Assembly: GCF_963678635.1 (NCBI RefSeq)
Contig: NC_087071.1
Span: 12,415,088 to 12,479,087, forward strand
Origin: Symsagittifera roscoffensis
Lineage: Eukaryota > Xenacoelomorpha > Acoela > Convolutidae
Reading direction: 5' to 3'
DNA: 64,000 bases
The number at the start of each line of letters is the position of its first letter. Within the stretch, counting starts at the first letter, position 1. The notes below the pieces were generated by a model. The model made no database searches and had not been told where the DNA came from. It saw only the letters and a program-made list of their open reading frames with translations. Below are positions 22,955 through 32,699 of the stretch, one piece after another. The translations under genes were made by a program, and so were the position numbers.

Positions 22955-24894
22955 TCAGAATGGTTGGCTATGACAGGTTTTTCTGTTCCATGTAGAGAAC
23001 TTCTTTTGGGTTGACCTTGTCTGGGAATGGCGTGGAGATTGTGCGTGGAGGGGATGCCTGGTTACTCGGATCTGTACGTATACTTGAACATCGTCGGGGA
23101 AAAAACCGTGGGGGAAGATGTCGTGTATTATGTCGGAATTAGTTAGTAATTTTGCTAGTATGCGAATGATCTTTTTAGTTTGAAGCAGTGGCCAAATCAA
23201 TTGAAGTGCTTTAATGGTTTTTAGTTCTTCAGTGCCAACTGCAAACTCATAAGGTGTGTTTTGGATGAGATTATATAATTTGTGATTGTATTTAGTGTTG
23301 TGGATGAATTCTAATATCGGGATTTCTATAGGTTGAATAAATTCATGTGGGATAAGGAAGGGTCTGGATTCTTCTGCGTTGAAGGTCTTCGTGATGGGAC
23401 AAAAAATATACATTTGGGTTATGGGATCATAATTGCGAAGAATACCGTGAAGGTTAGTATCTTTGATGCAATATGTGAAGTTAAGAAAAAATGGTGAAGT
23501 GTATTTAGAGTTAATAAATTGAAAACGGTGGTGTGGTTGTCTTGATGGAGTGTGTAGATCAAAGTGATTTTGTATGAAGCGATAATATCTATATGTGTGG
23601 GTTTGTTAAGTGCGTAACATAATATCGTGTGAGCAGTGCAAATCTCTTTCATGTGGTGCAAGGAAATGAAAGGTTAGTGAAAATAATTGAAATTTTTCTT
23701 TAAAACTTTCGTAAGATTGTGTGTCGGTTAGTGCTTCAGAAATGATGTGATCGAATTTGCGGTCAAATATATTGAGTGTAAATACATATGGTGTTTTGAT
23801 GAAAAAATTTTCTGTGATTTGTGGGTTAGCGAAACGGTCATCATCTAAAAATTGGTCTTGGTTAGTCGGATGATGTTGTGATCGTAATATTCTAGCGTGT
23901 ATTCATTAGCTCGGGGTGCAGTGTATGTTTTGAGTGACTTTTTATATCCTATATAAGTAAATTGTCTATGTGTTAGTGGTGTGGTGAGTCGAGATAGCAT
24001 ATCTTTATTTCTTTCTATATCGATGTGAGTATTAGATAAAGGTAGGCAAAGAGGGTTAGTAAAATGATAATATGATGTCCAATGAAGTGTAGGCATTAAA
24101 ACTTGTTCATCTACAAAATTACGTGTGTCGTTAGTGTCGTTAGGGGTGTTCAAGGTATACTGTGGAAATGAGGGTAGGGTGATGGCTAAAAAATCTTTCG
24201 TGTTAGTGTGATTTGGATGATTAATATATTCACGGGCTGTTCCTGGTTTTGTTGGAAATGGATGGTTCGGGAATTTTCTTTTGAAAGTGCGATAAGCTCT
24301 ATTAGTGCTATTTGATGATTCGGTGGATGTGGAGGATGGTGCTAATGATGCGGTATAAGCTGAAGAGGGTATTGGGGTAGGTGGGTTTAATGATTCTATT
24401 GTGGATGAAATCTGGTTTATAGTGGAATTTTCAAGGTGGAAGGGTTGTTGTTGTAGGGTGATAAAATTATCTAGTTCCTGGGAGATTTGGGGAGTATCTG
24501 GAGAATTGGATGATCGGTCTGAATGAAATGAAGAGTAGGTTGGGGTGACTTGTGAAGCATAAGAGGGTGTAGAAATCGATGGGAGTGGGTTATTTGGCGG
24601 GATTGGTTGAAAAGGGGGTTTTGAAAAAACTGAGGAGTTGGTTTAAAAATTATTGGATGGAGATGGTTCAGAGTCTGCAAATTCATCAGGGGTTTCAATA
24701 TCTGGGTTATTGAGTTGTGAGATGGAGTATAAAACTGAGATATGCGAGTTAGTGTCTGAATTCATGCCTGATGTTACATTATTGGTTGGGAAATCGGGTG
24801 GCGGGAAAGCAAAAAGTGGAATTATTGTAATTGGAGTGTTGAGATTGGTTGAGTGGGAATTTGAGCGGTGTAGGGATCCAAGTTGTCGGCTCAT
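22955..24894 (-). pseudogene. extra 3' ORF of element C, unknown, broken by stops and shifts
   Basis: It begins MSRQLGSLHRS at 24894, in the frame of the upstream ORF and 7 bases after its TAG. The frame is open to 23845 except for a TAA at 24643-24645. It is Pro/Ser-rich to about 24250, then less biased (FVDEQVLMPTLHWTSYYHF). The homologous-looking reading continues through other frames to 23413-22955 (FNAEESRPFLIPHEFIQPIE; VGTEELKTIKALQLIW). There is no signal peptide and no recognisable domain. It could be a further accessory gene or the tail of the preceding ORF. Confidence 0.45.
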
Positions 24895-24900
24895 CGTGGG

Positions 24901-26173
24901 CTAAAAAAAATTATTATTTTGAGACTGAAAAGCGGTGGTATGGGGTTGTTCTATAATTTGTTCATATGTATTTTCATCTAGTGGATGGTGTGTCATTATA
25001 TGTTGAATGGGACTTTGTGATATGGTTGGTCTAAAATTTGGATTATGTGTTATTGCTAAATTTCGAAAATTTCGTGGGACTAGTGATAGTGGATGGTTAT
25101 GTGGTAGGGGTGGTAACTGTGGTGCTGTAGGCGTTATGTCTACATTGTTATGTTCTTCGTCGTATGTGTTCTGTCTTGTTGCTATTTTTGTGTTGTATTC
25201 TTTTATTTGTGCGTCTAAAAGAATTTTGTTTATTGATGATGAAAAAATTCCAAAAAATCCTGCAAATAGTATGCGTGCTACACTTGCTTGTCTATTTACT
25301 TGTGTGTGTATAGCGCATGTATTATAGATTCCTTTTAGAAGCGAAAAAAGAAATCCTATAAAGTTAAACATTGCGTATAAAATAGTCAATTTTTCTAAGA
25401 TGTAGTAGGGCCATCCTAGAAAATCGAGAATTTCATTTTTTAGTGTAACAAAGCTAAAAATATTTATAGGTGAAATATCTTGTGGTCTATATTTTTCACC
25501 GTTTAGATATATATAGTCTTTAATGTCTTTAAAATATCCGCTATAGTCTTGTATATAAATATCTGCAAATCCTGCGGTTTCGGCAAGTTTGCGTAAGTTT
25601 TGGTCAATTGATTGTCTTTGTATAGTGTCCATTAGTGTTAATAATTCTTGGAATTGTTGTGTTCTAATGTGATGTTGGATATCGGATTTTGAATATATTC
25701 CAATTGATTGTAGGTCAATATTTGGGTTTCGAGCAATAGCTCTGATGCTTTCAGGTGAAAATTTTTTGAGTGATTGCATTAATGTGGGATATGGGGTAAG
25801 AAGGTAATATTTATCTTCATCAGGGTTCAGTTGAACTACATTGTGGCTATTTTCTGATCCACATGGGACTGCGGTATCCCAAAAATAGGTTCGTCTTGAA
25901 AGCGTGTCAACGAAATGTACTTTATTCTTATAAAAGATAGGGATTCTTTTATAGCATCGTTTATCTTCAAAAACATATAGTGGTGATACTTTTTTTGGTA
26001 CAGGTATAAAACCATAAAATGTTTCCTTCATAGTCTAAAAAATTTGATCTATTTCCTGATAGTAAATATCCTGCATAGGGTATTTTTAATACTGCTAGTG
26101 CAAGTGATTGTAGGATTTGTTTCCTTTCTAATTCGCATAGTTGGTGAAGTGTTTCTAATTCAGAGAGTGACAT
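24901..26173 (-). CDS. envelope-like glycoprotein, second part with membrane segments
   Basis: 26173-25967 continues the frame of the first part. The 376-aa ORF at 26031-24901 overlaps it in the next frame, so one indel near 26040 probably separates them. It has Cys-containing ectodomain sequence (WDTAVPCGSE), helical segments (ELLTLMDTIQRQS), then hydrophobic stretches (LTILYAMFNFIGFLFSLL; ARILFAGFFGIFSSSI) and a Pro-rich tail (TPTAPQLPPLPHNHP). With the first part it would be about 870 residues, in the size range of large viral fusion proteins. The function is inferred from layout only. Confidence 0.55.
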
Positions 26174-27511
26174 TTATTGAAAAATTCGGCTAATTGTGTA
26201 GTCTAATTTCATATCTAGGCGAATATCATAGTGGATGTTACCGAAATATGTACTATTCATTAGTGATAGTTCTTGTAAACGTGTGCTTCTAGTGTCATGG
26301 GGCTTTAGATGTCCACCAGGTTGACTTTTACTTTTTTGAAAATCAACTGGTATATATGATGTTCCTTCGTTTATAGGGTGACTTGTGGCGTATGGGTCGA
26401 TTTTTACTTCTCCAGTGGTCATGTCGAATCCTTTTTCGTATTCAACTAATATCTCGGAGTATTGTGTTTTGTGAAGTGGATTTCTGTATTTACATGCAAG
26501 TTCTGTTTCTTGATATATTTGAAAACGTGTCAATTTATTTTCTATATTGTCTATGTTTCTAAAATTAGAACTTTGTCTTCGTGATGGATGGACTTGTTCA
26601 TATGGAATTGATTGTATAAAATATTTTTCGTGAAATTTTATCATACGAGCGTGTATTTTTGCTGCTTGAAATGTTGTACATGTGTCTTCGGGGAACCAAA
26701 CAATTGTTGCTTGTGTTCGTGTTGTAGGGTCACAATAGCCTTGATCGTTTTTACAAGGTAATCTAATTCCTTGATAGATCATGGTGTTGTCAGATAAATC
26801 GCGTGTGAGTTGTATTTTTTCGAGTTGTATTTTCCAATCGAAAAACATGATTTCTTGATATCCTTTATTTTTTTTGTCTGCTTTGCAGTTTGATGGGTCA
26901 TTTATGCCAATGTGTGGTATCCAGTGTTTATCGTGTATATCATAAGTTAATCTTCCGTGTGCGCCGTTGTATGGGTATTTTTCATCTAATTTTATATGTC
27001 CTTGATATCTTTCAAGTTCTGCTTGATGTACAGAAACTGAAAAAACTTGGAAATATACTAACTTCCTATCTGTGTTTTTATTTTTTGTGATATTTAGTCT
27101 GAGTAACTCGTTTTTACAATCTTCGGGATTGAGATGTAAAAGTCGTTCTATATTACTCTGGTAGAATGATTCGTGGTCAATTCGGTTTTTATTTCCATTA
27201 GAGACTTGTGAACAATGTACTTTCTTTTCGGAAAATGTTGCTGTGAATTTATATCCTATAACTGTTGTTGCTCGGGCTTTTGAATAAAGTGTCGCTATTA
27301 CATTTGTTGTTTCTATGGCTTGTGGTTCTGTTTCGCATTGTGATACTTGATTTATTGCATATTTGTGTAGTGTTTTTTGTTCGTTTTCTTCACAATCGTA
27401 ATGTGTTACTAATAAATCTTGGGGTCCTGTGCGGGGGGAAGGGTTTATGTTTTCATTTGAGGTTATTAGAAAAAGGAGTTGGAGAAAAATTAAAATTTTT
27501 AGAATATACAT
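26174..27511 (-). CDS. envelope-like glycoprotein, first part (445 aa)
   Basis: A classic signal peptide starts it (MYILKILIFLQLLFLITS). An ectodomain with many Cys follows (CEENEQK, CETEP, CSQVSNG, CKNELL, CKADKK, CKNDQGYCD, DTCTTF, ACKYRN), with N-glycosylation sites such as NIT and NST. It ends with TAA directly before an in-frame ATG that continues at 26173. I read the pair as one glycoprotein broken by a stop. It is not like the baculovirus-F type Env I know from gypsy, and no family can be named safely. Confidence 0.6.
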   Translation of the reverse strand: MYILKILIFLQLLFLITSNENINPSPRTGPQDLLVTHYDCEENEQKTLHKYAINQVSQCETEPQAIETTNVIATLYSKARATTVIGYKFTATFSEKKVHCSQVSNGNKNRIDHESFYQSNIERLLHLNPEDCKNELLRLNITKNKNTDRKLVYFQVFSVSVHQAELERYQGHIKLDEKYPYNGAHGRLTYDIHDKHWIPHIGINDPSNCKADKKNKGYQEIMFFDWKIQLEKIQLTRDLSDNTMIYQGIRLPCKNDQGYCDPTTRTQATIVWFPEDTCTTFQAAKIHARMIKFHEKYFIQSIPYEQVHPSRRQSSNFRNIDNIENKLTRFQIYQETELACKYRNPLHKTQYSEILVEYEKGFDMTTGEVKIDPYATSHPINEGTSYIPVDFQKSKSQPGGHLKPHDTRSTRLQELSLMNSTYFGNIHYDIRLDMKLDYTISRIFQ

Positions 27512-28674
27512 GTGTATGACAATCCTGAGTATGGGTTATAAAATGTGATGTAACCGATTGTTTTTTTGGTATATCTGTCGTATTTGTATATCACTTCAGT
27601 TGTTATAAACGGTGGTGGTAGGGATTGAGCTGTTATATTTGGTGGGTTTAATGGATAGGGATGTTGAGTAATGTTGTTTAATTTAACCGTCATTTCAAAT
27701 TTTAATTGTAGACTATTTTGTTGGAGTATTTGGATGTTATGATCACGAATGTCTCCGTGAATGTCTTGTCTATATTGTAGTCTATTTAGTGCCCAGTTGT
27801 GGAGTCGGTTACTTTCAGGGTGTTGTCCAAATAAGGGTGGAGGTGCTGTGAATGTATTCCAGTCTAGTCTTAAAGGAATATTTGTTGATGATTGTTCTCG
27901 ATATCTAGCGTCGAGGTTATTTGGGAAATTTAAGTTAAAAGGCGGTGGTGAAATCTGGCTTATTGATGGTGTTGATGGTAGTGATAATGTTTCTGGTAGT
28001 GATGAGGATGTTGTTGTATCCGTAGAAATATCTATTGGATCATTGATTAAATTTGGTTTACCTTGTGTGAATGGTTGTGTTGTCCAGTATGGTAGTCGTG
28101 ATGTTTGGTTTGTGGGGTTAAAGGGGTTTTCACGGATTTGTTCAGATGTTGGTGTTGAACCTAAGTAATCTGAGGGTAGGCTTGAGGTGCTACGTTGTGA
28201 AAGAAGCGTAGGGGTTTCTGGTAATATGCCAATGGGGTTTTCTGGTGTACTTTGTGATGGGGATTGAGGTATATCAAAATGAACTCGGGGAGTTTGAAAA
28301 TTTCTGTTTCGTCGAGGATGTATAATTTGTCTATTTATTTCGACTGTATTTTGGTTTTGACTAGGATTTCGTATTTTACTTAATTCTTGTGGTAGTGTTG
28401 GGTATAAATTATATGTTGGTTCGCTTAGAGGTGCTTGTCGTTGAACTGGTTCTAGTGGTTCAGATAAGCGAGCGTGTCGTTCTTCAAAGGTATATGGGTT
28501 ATCTTGAAAAGAAATTCGTGTGGATGTTTGGGGGTTTTGGGTAGTTGAAGATGGTGTTGGGTTATTTTGGGATGATGTCGGTGAAGACTGACTGAGTGAT
28601 TGTTGGTTAGCAATTTTTGATGGTTTTTTATTTATTCTTTTAGTGGAAAAATTTATGTTTATTATAGTATTCTT
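27499..28674 (-). CDS. 391-codon Pro/Ser/Thr-rich open frame without a start codon near its beginning
   Basis: The frame is stop-free from 28674 to 27499. It has no ATG until 27693 and no TTG, CTG or GTG codon before that either. It is rich in Pro, Ser, Thr, Asn and Gln (SPTSSQNNPTPSSTTQNPQT; SSSLPETLSLPSTPS). It ends 13 bases inside the env-like ORF. Such a length in an AT-rich genome without stops is unlikely by chance, so it is probably expressed by splicing or by frameshift from the 62-aa membrane ORF. It might be a cytoplasmic or mucin-like domain; the function is unknown. Confidence 0.6.
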   Translation of the reverse strand, partial: KNTIININFSTKRINKKPSKIANQQSLSQSSPTSSQNNPTPSSTTQNPQTSTRISFQDNPYTFEERHARLSEPLEPVQRQAPLSEPTYNLYPTLPQELSKIRNPSQNQNTVEINRQIIHPRRNRNFQTPRVHFDIPQSPSQSTPENPIGILPETPTLLSQRSTSSLPSDYLGSTPTSEQIRENPFNPTNQTSRLPYWTTQPFTQGKPNLINDPIDISTDTTTSSSLPETLSLPSTPSISQISPPPFNLNFPNNLDARYREQSSTNIPLRLDWNTFTAPPPLFGQHPESNRLHNWALNRLQYRQDIHGDIRDHNIQILQQNSLQLKFEMTVKLNNITQHPYPLNPPNITAQSLPPPFITTEVIYKYDRYTKKTIGYITFYNPYSGLSYTCIF

Positions 28675-28828
28675 CTAGAAAAAGAATTAGGAGGATTGTT
28701 GCTAGGGCGAATGTGATGATTGCTTTCTTTATACATTTGCATATTGTCAAGATGAGGGATGATAGAAATGTTATAAAAATTACAAATAGTAAAAAAATAT
28801 CTGTTCTACTAAAGATGGTTCGTATCAT
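28640..28828 (-). CDS. small membrane protein (62 aa), unknown; may lead into the next frame
   Basis: It overlaps the upstream ORF by 4 bases. Two hydrophobic segments (IFLLFVIFITFLSSLILTIC and AIITFALATILLILFL) are joined by a Lys pair. The last 35 bases overlap a long start-less frame that continues in the +1 frame, so a shift there would append a Pro/Ser-rich domain to this membrane anchor. Confidence 0.5.
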   Translation of the reverse strand: MIRTIFSRTDIFLLFVIFITFLSSLILTICKCIKKAIITFALATILLILFLEEYYNKHKFFH

Positions 28829-29055
28829 TTAGATAAGTTTTGTGAATCGTACCTGTGGATATAGTCAATAGCTTTTGAAAGCTGGAGGTATAGTTCAAAT
28901 ATGGAATAGAAAATTAAAAAAATATTGCAAAAAATGATTAAGATTATTACAAAAGATTCAAAGGTATCAAAAAGAAATATGATTAAAAGTTTAAATATCG
29001 TTAAAAAGTTTATGAGAATGTTAAGAATTATGTTGACTGGTCGAGAGAAGAGCAT
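28825..29055 (-). CDS. small hydrophobic membrane protein (76 aa), unknown
   Basis: ATG start. Two or three hydrophobic stretches fill most of the protein (NIILNILINFLTIFKLLIIF and VIILIIFCNIFLIFYSIF), followed by a short polar end. The stop overlaps the start of the next ORF by ATGA, an arrangement used for coupled reinitiation. It lies between pol and the envelope-like genes. No family is recognised. Confidence 0.5.
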   Translation of the reverse strand: MLFSRPVNIILNILINFLTIFKLLIIFLFDTFESFVIILIIFCNIFLIFYSIFELYLQLSKAIDYIHRYDSQNLSK

Positions 29056-29630
29056 TTAAGAAATGGCTTCTCGATCGAATATTTTTTGTTGTTTGAGGCA
29101 ATTTTCAAGTGTGGTCGAATTATTTATTGGTTTTTTGACAAGTGGGTTGAGTTTTGTGAAAAGTTGTTGGGGGCGAATTTTATGGTGATCGGGAGGTCTT
29201 CTTTGTCTTTATTTTTATTTGTCAAGTGATCTGGGGTATTTTTGAGATTTTTATACTTTAGGCTAATTAAAATGGTCGTTCTTTTACTTTAGGCTAATTT
29301 AACATATTTGTTTGGGGGGTATTTGAGATCGGAGTTGGGGAAATATTGTTGATCTTTGGGTTATTAGATAAGGGAGGGTTATGATATTATGGTGGTATTT
29401 ATTTTAGTTGTCAAGTTGGAGTGGTTTGCTTATTTTTGACCTGGAGGTCGCAAAGTTATAGTTATAGATATGCCTGGAAAATAATATCGTTCGTCTAGTT
29501 GGAAGGTGACGGATTGGATGAATCCTATTGGCTAATTTTGAACTAGAATCGTTGCTTGTTTGTCAGCATGTTATTTTGAAAAATGAAAGTTCAAAATATT
29601 TCAGAGGTGCAAAGATTATGAAATATAAAA
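29056..29630 (-). other. gap between pol and the membrane ORFs of element C
   Basis: No gene was seen. It could hold a splice acceptor for an env-type subgenomic RNA, but no site can be fixed. Confidence 0.5.
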
Positions 29631-32600
29631 TTAAAGCTGTTTTTGAAATTCGACTTTCTTTAATATTTTAGACTGTGGAATGAATGTTTTATAGTTTTTA
29701 CGTGGTTGATTACTAAGTCGTGATGACTCTCTATGTTCTGATTTGTCGATTAGTTCTTGGGATAGTATTTTTTCTGTCAATTTTCTATTTTTTCTTTCTT
29801 TTTGAGGTATCTTTTGATCTAGCTTTTTTGTATTGTTTTTCGTTATAGTTGATTTTTTATTTTGGTTTTCGAGATGAATGTCATGTTGTTCTTTTGTTTT
29901 ATTCTCCGTATGTGGTGGGGTATTTTGAATAACTTTTAAACCTGTGAAAGAATATAATTGAGTTAGTTCGCGTAGTGCGTATTCTTTTGGGTAATAAGGT
30001 AATAGGTTGTTTCGGTGTTGAACAATTTCTTTTTTGTTTGAGTCGGTAATTTTATATGTGACATCAGTGGGTTTGGCAATTATTTGGTATGGTCCTTTTC
30101 GAAGGGGTTGTAATTTTTTAGAGATTCCTTTTTGAGTGTTAAAATTAGGTATTAAAACAAATGTTCCAATTTTTAAATCGGAGGCTGTTGTAAAGCGTGA
30201 ATTTATTTGTTCATTAATGTTTTGTCTTTGTAACAACTTTTTTGTTACTTTTTGGTAATTTTCATTGTGTTTTTTATCTCTGTTTAAAATCCATTCGGTG
30301 CGTGTACCGGAGGCTAATTTAAGAATTTGTGGGTGATGAAAATGATCTTCATCGTGTGTATGTAAAGGTAAGTTGTAACAAATTGATTCTTTATTCGGTT
30401 GACAATAACTTTGTGCATTTTTATGAGAGTTTGCTGTAAACATAATTGGTTTGCGTGGCTTTTGATTAAAAACCATTTTATATGGTGACATTCTTAGAGT
30501 TGTCGCGATTTGTGAATTATATGCTAAGGGAAATAGTTTTACATCTGCTGACCATTCGATGTATTTTGTATCATTTCCATTGATGATACATCTAAGATAT
30601 TCTTGCAGTGAACGGTTCATACCTTCGACTAAGCCGTTTGTCCAAGGTGCATGAGATGTACGTGGTTTGTGTTTGATGTTATATAAATGACATAATGTGA
30701 TGATTTCGTTATTTATGAATTCTGTACCGTTATCTGTAACTAAAATTTCTGGTAGTCCGAATTTGGCTATCCAGTGTTCATAGAGTGTTGTGTAAGCGTA
30801 ATAAGCGTTACAATGTGGTACTGGGTTAAGTGCTACATAATGTGTAAACGCGTCAACAATTACCATAATGTAGGAGTTTCCTTCGGATGAGGGTGAAATT
30901 GGTCCTTTTGTATCAAATGAAATACGGTGGTTAAAGTACAAACTTTGTCCTTTAAAACCTTGTTTTTGTGCTATTTGTTTTTGATTTGGATAAGGTTTAT
31001 TTAGCTGACATACTATACAATCATTGCATAGTACTTTTATCCAAATTGGTGCATTTGGAAAATAAAAGTTTTGTATGAAATTTGAATATGTTTTCTCTGA
31101 TCCAGAGTGTCCTTTAATGTTTTGTGTATGTGAAATATTAAAAGCTATAAGAATCATACTTAGAGGGAGACAGGGAACTATAGATTCGTTTAATTGGTAT
31201 TCTAGAAGGTCTGTGTTTTCGTTAATTGTTGTATTATTAAATTTTCGAAAATATCTGAGGAGTGTTTTATTTCCTAAAATAGTTGTATCTGCCTTGACGG
31301 GTTTAGTTTTATATTTGTGCCATGATTTTAGTTGTCTAATTACTGGGTCAAGATTTTGATATTGTTTCAAAGTATTAATTGTAACTTTATTTGTTGGGGG
31401 GAGAAAAATGTTTTCAATTTCTAATTTAGATAAAGGAATTGTATCAAGTGGGTCATGGAGGTCAAAAACTTGATTTATTGTGTATTTTGAATCGTTTGTT
31501 TGTGGTCCTGATAAATTTATTTTATCAGTTAGATTTTCTTTTTCAATTAATGGAAAAAGGTCTTTTTTATGCGGGTGTTGTTTTACTCTTTTTTGTTGGG
31601 TGTTATTTTTTATCCATTGTGAGTATGGAATTGGTTTGAAAGTTGATGTTCCAAGTAGATCAATTTCGTAGTGGTTATTTTGCCAATCTAAATAAAGTGG
31701 GAAGTGTTGTAGGTTGTTTATCTGTGATTCTTCAACGTCAGTTTTTACTGCATATTTGCATTCTAGTCGGGGTGATGTTTCGTTTTCTGCAAGGTAAAAT
31801 TTTATATTTTTGGGTATTTCAACTGTAGTTTTACGTGTAAGTAATTCAGGTGGTGTATTTCGACTTAAAGTGTCTGGTAATGCAAGATTCTTTCCTTCTG
31901 TCCAAACTATATGTAAGTTTGGGAATTTCATTAGAATTAATTGAAATCTATAAACTCGGTGATTTGGATTAGATTTTTGTGTAAAGAGAAAAATGATTGG
32001 TTTGTGATCTGTGAATAGAACTGTTGGATGTTTTGATCCAAGTATCAGAAATTCATATTCTGTTAGTGTATATATTATGGCTGTACATTCTCTCATTAGA
32101 GTTGAGAGTCGTAGCTCTGCTTGAGTGAATAATCGAGAATTTGCTGATATAAGATTCATTTTGTTTGTGCCATTGTGTGATTGTAATAATGCTGCGCCGA
32201 TGCCAAAATTCGAAGCATCGCACATTGCATAGAATGGTTGATTTGGATCTGGAATTGTATTCGAAATTTGTTCAGTTAAGAGTTTTTTAATTTCTTCAAA
32301 TCGTGCTTGATGTTCTGTGTTCCATTCAAAATTATTTTGTTGTCTAAGTATATTATAGAATGGTCTTAGGTATAATTGCATTTTATAGACATATTTGCTT
32401 AAAAAATTTAACAATCCAAGGAAGTCTTGGATTTTCTTTTTGTTTGTTGGTGGTTGGAGTTTTTGAATAGCATCAATGCTTGATTTTAATGGAGTGATTG
32501 TTTTTCTTTCTATATTATGTCCTAAGAATTTAACTCGTGTTAAAAAGAAGTGTGATTTATCGGGGGCGGCCTTCAGCATTTCGTTCTGAAGTATTTTGTG

Positions 32601-32699
32601 ATAGTGTTCTAAAACTTTAAACATTTCTTCTTTTGTTTGTGATTGCATAAAAACATCGTCTAAATCGCATAAATCGCATTGTGATTGCATAAATCGCAT
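29631..32699 (-). CDS. pol: pol of element C: second RT/RNase H copy and full integrase (1022 aa)
   Basis: It starts within the duplication, so the RT box reads DLDD with no Tyr and the N-terminal RT is missing. RNase H follows again. Integrase is complete: zinc domain HTQNIKGHSG...CNDCIVC, core Asp in ISFDTKGPI, Asp in VTDNGTEF, Glu in GLVEGMNRSLQ, and a GPY/F-like end (RKGPYQIIAKP, HRNNLLPYYPKE). A Lys-rich tail of about 90 residues closes it. This part has no stops, so integrase may be intact. Confidence 0.9.
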   Translation of the reverse strand: MRFMQSQCDLCDLDDVFMQSQTKEEMFKVLEHYHKILQNEMLKAAPDKSHFFLTRVKFLGHNIERKTITPLKSSIDAIQKLQPPTNKKKIQDFLGLLNFLSKYVYKMQLYLRPFYNILRQQNNFEWNTEHQARFEEIKKLLTEQISNTIPDPNQPFYAMCDASNFGIGAALLQSHNGTNKMNLISANSRLFTQAELRLSTLMRECTAIIYTLTEYEFLILGSKHPTVLFTDHKPIIFLFTQKSNPNHRVYRFQLILMKFPNLHIVWTEGKNLALPDTLSRNTPPELLTRKTTVEIPKNIKFYLAENETSPRLECKYAVKTDVEESQINNLQHFPLYLDWQNNHYEIDLLGTSTFKPIPYSQWIKNNTQQKRVKQHPHKKDLFPLIEKENLTDKINLSGPQTNDSKYTINQVFDLHDPLDTIPLSKLEIENIFLPPTNKVTINTLKQYQNLDPVIRQLKSWHKYKTKPVKADTTILGNKTLLRYFRKFNNTTINENTDLLEYQLNESIVPCLPLSMILIAFNISHTQNIKGHSGSEKTYSNFIQNFYFPNAPIWIKVLCNDCIVCQLNKPYPNQKQIAQKQGFKGQSLYFNHRISFDTKGPISPSSEGNSYIMVIVDAFTHYVALNPVPHCNAYYAYTTLYEHWIAKFGLPEILVTDNGTEFINNEIITLCHLYNIKHKPRTSHAPWTNGLVEGMNRSLQEYLRCIINGNDTKYIEWSADVKLFPLAYNSQIATTLRMSPYKMVFNQKPRKPIMFTANSHKNAQSYCQPNKESICYNLPLHTHDEDHFHHPQILKLASGTRTEWILNRDKKHNENYQKVTKKLLQRQNINEQINSRFTTASDLKIGTFVLIPNFNTQKGISKKLQPLRKGPYQIIAKPTDVTYKITDSNKKEIVQHRNNLLPYYPKEYALRELTQLYSFTGLKVIQNTPPHTENKTKEQHDIHLENQNKKSTITKNNTKKLDQKIPQKERKNRKLTEKILSQELIDKSEHRESSRLSNQPRKNYKTFIPQSKILKKVEFQKQL

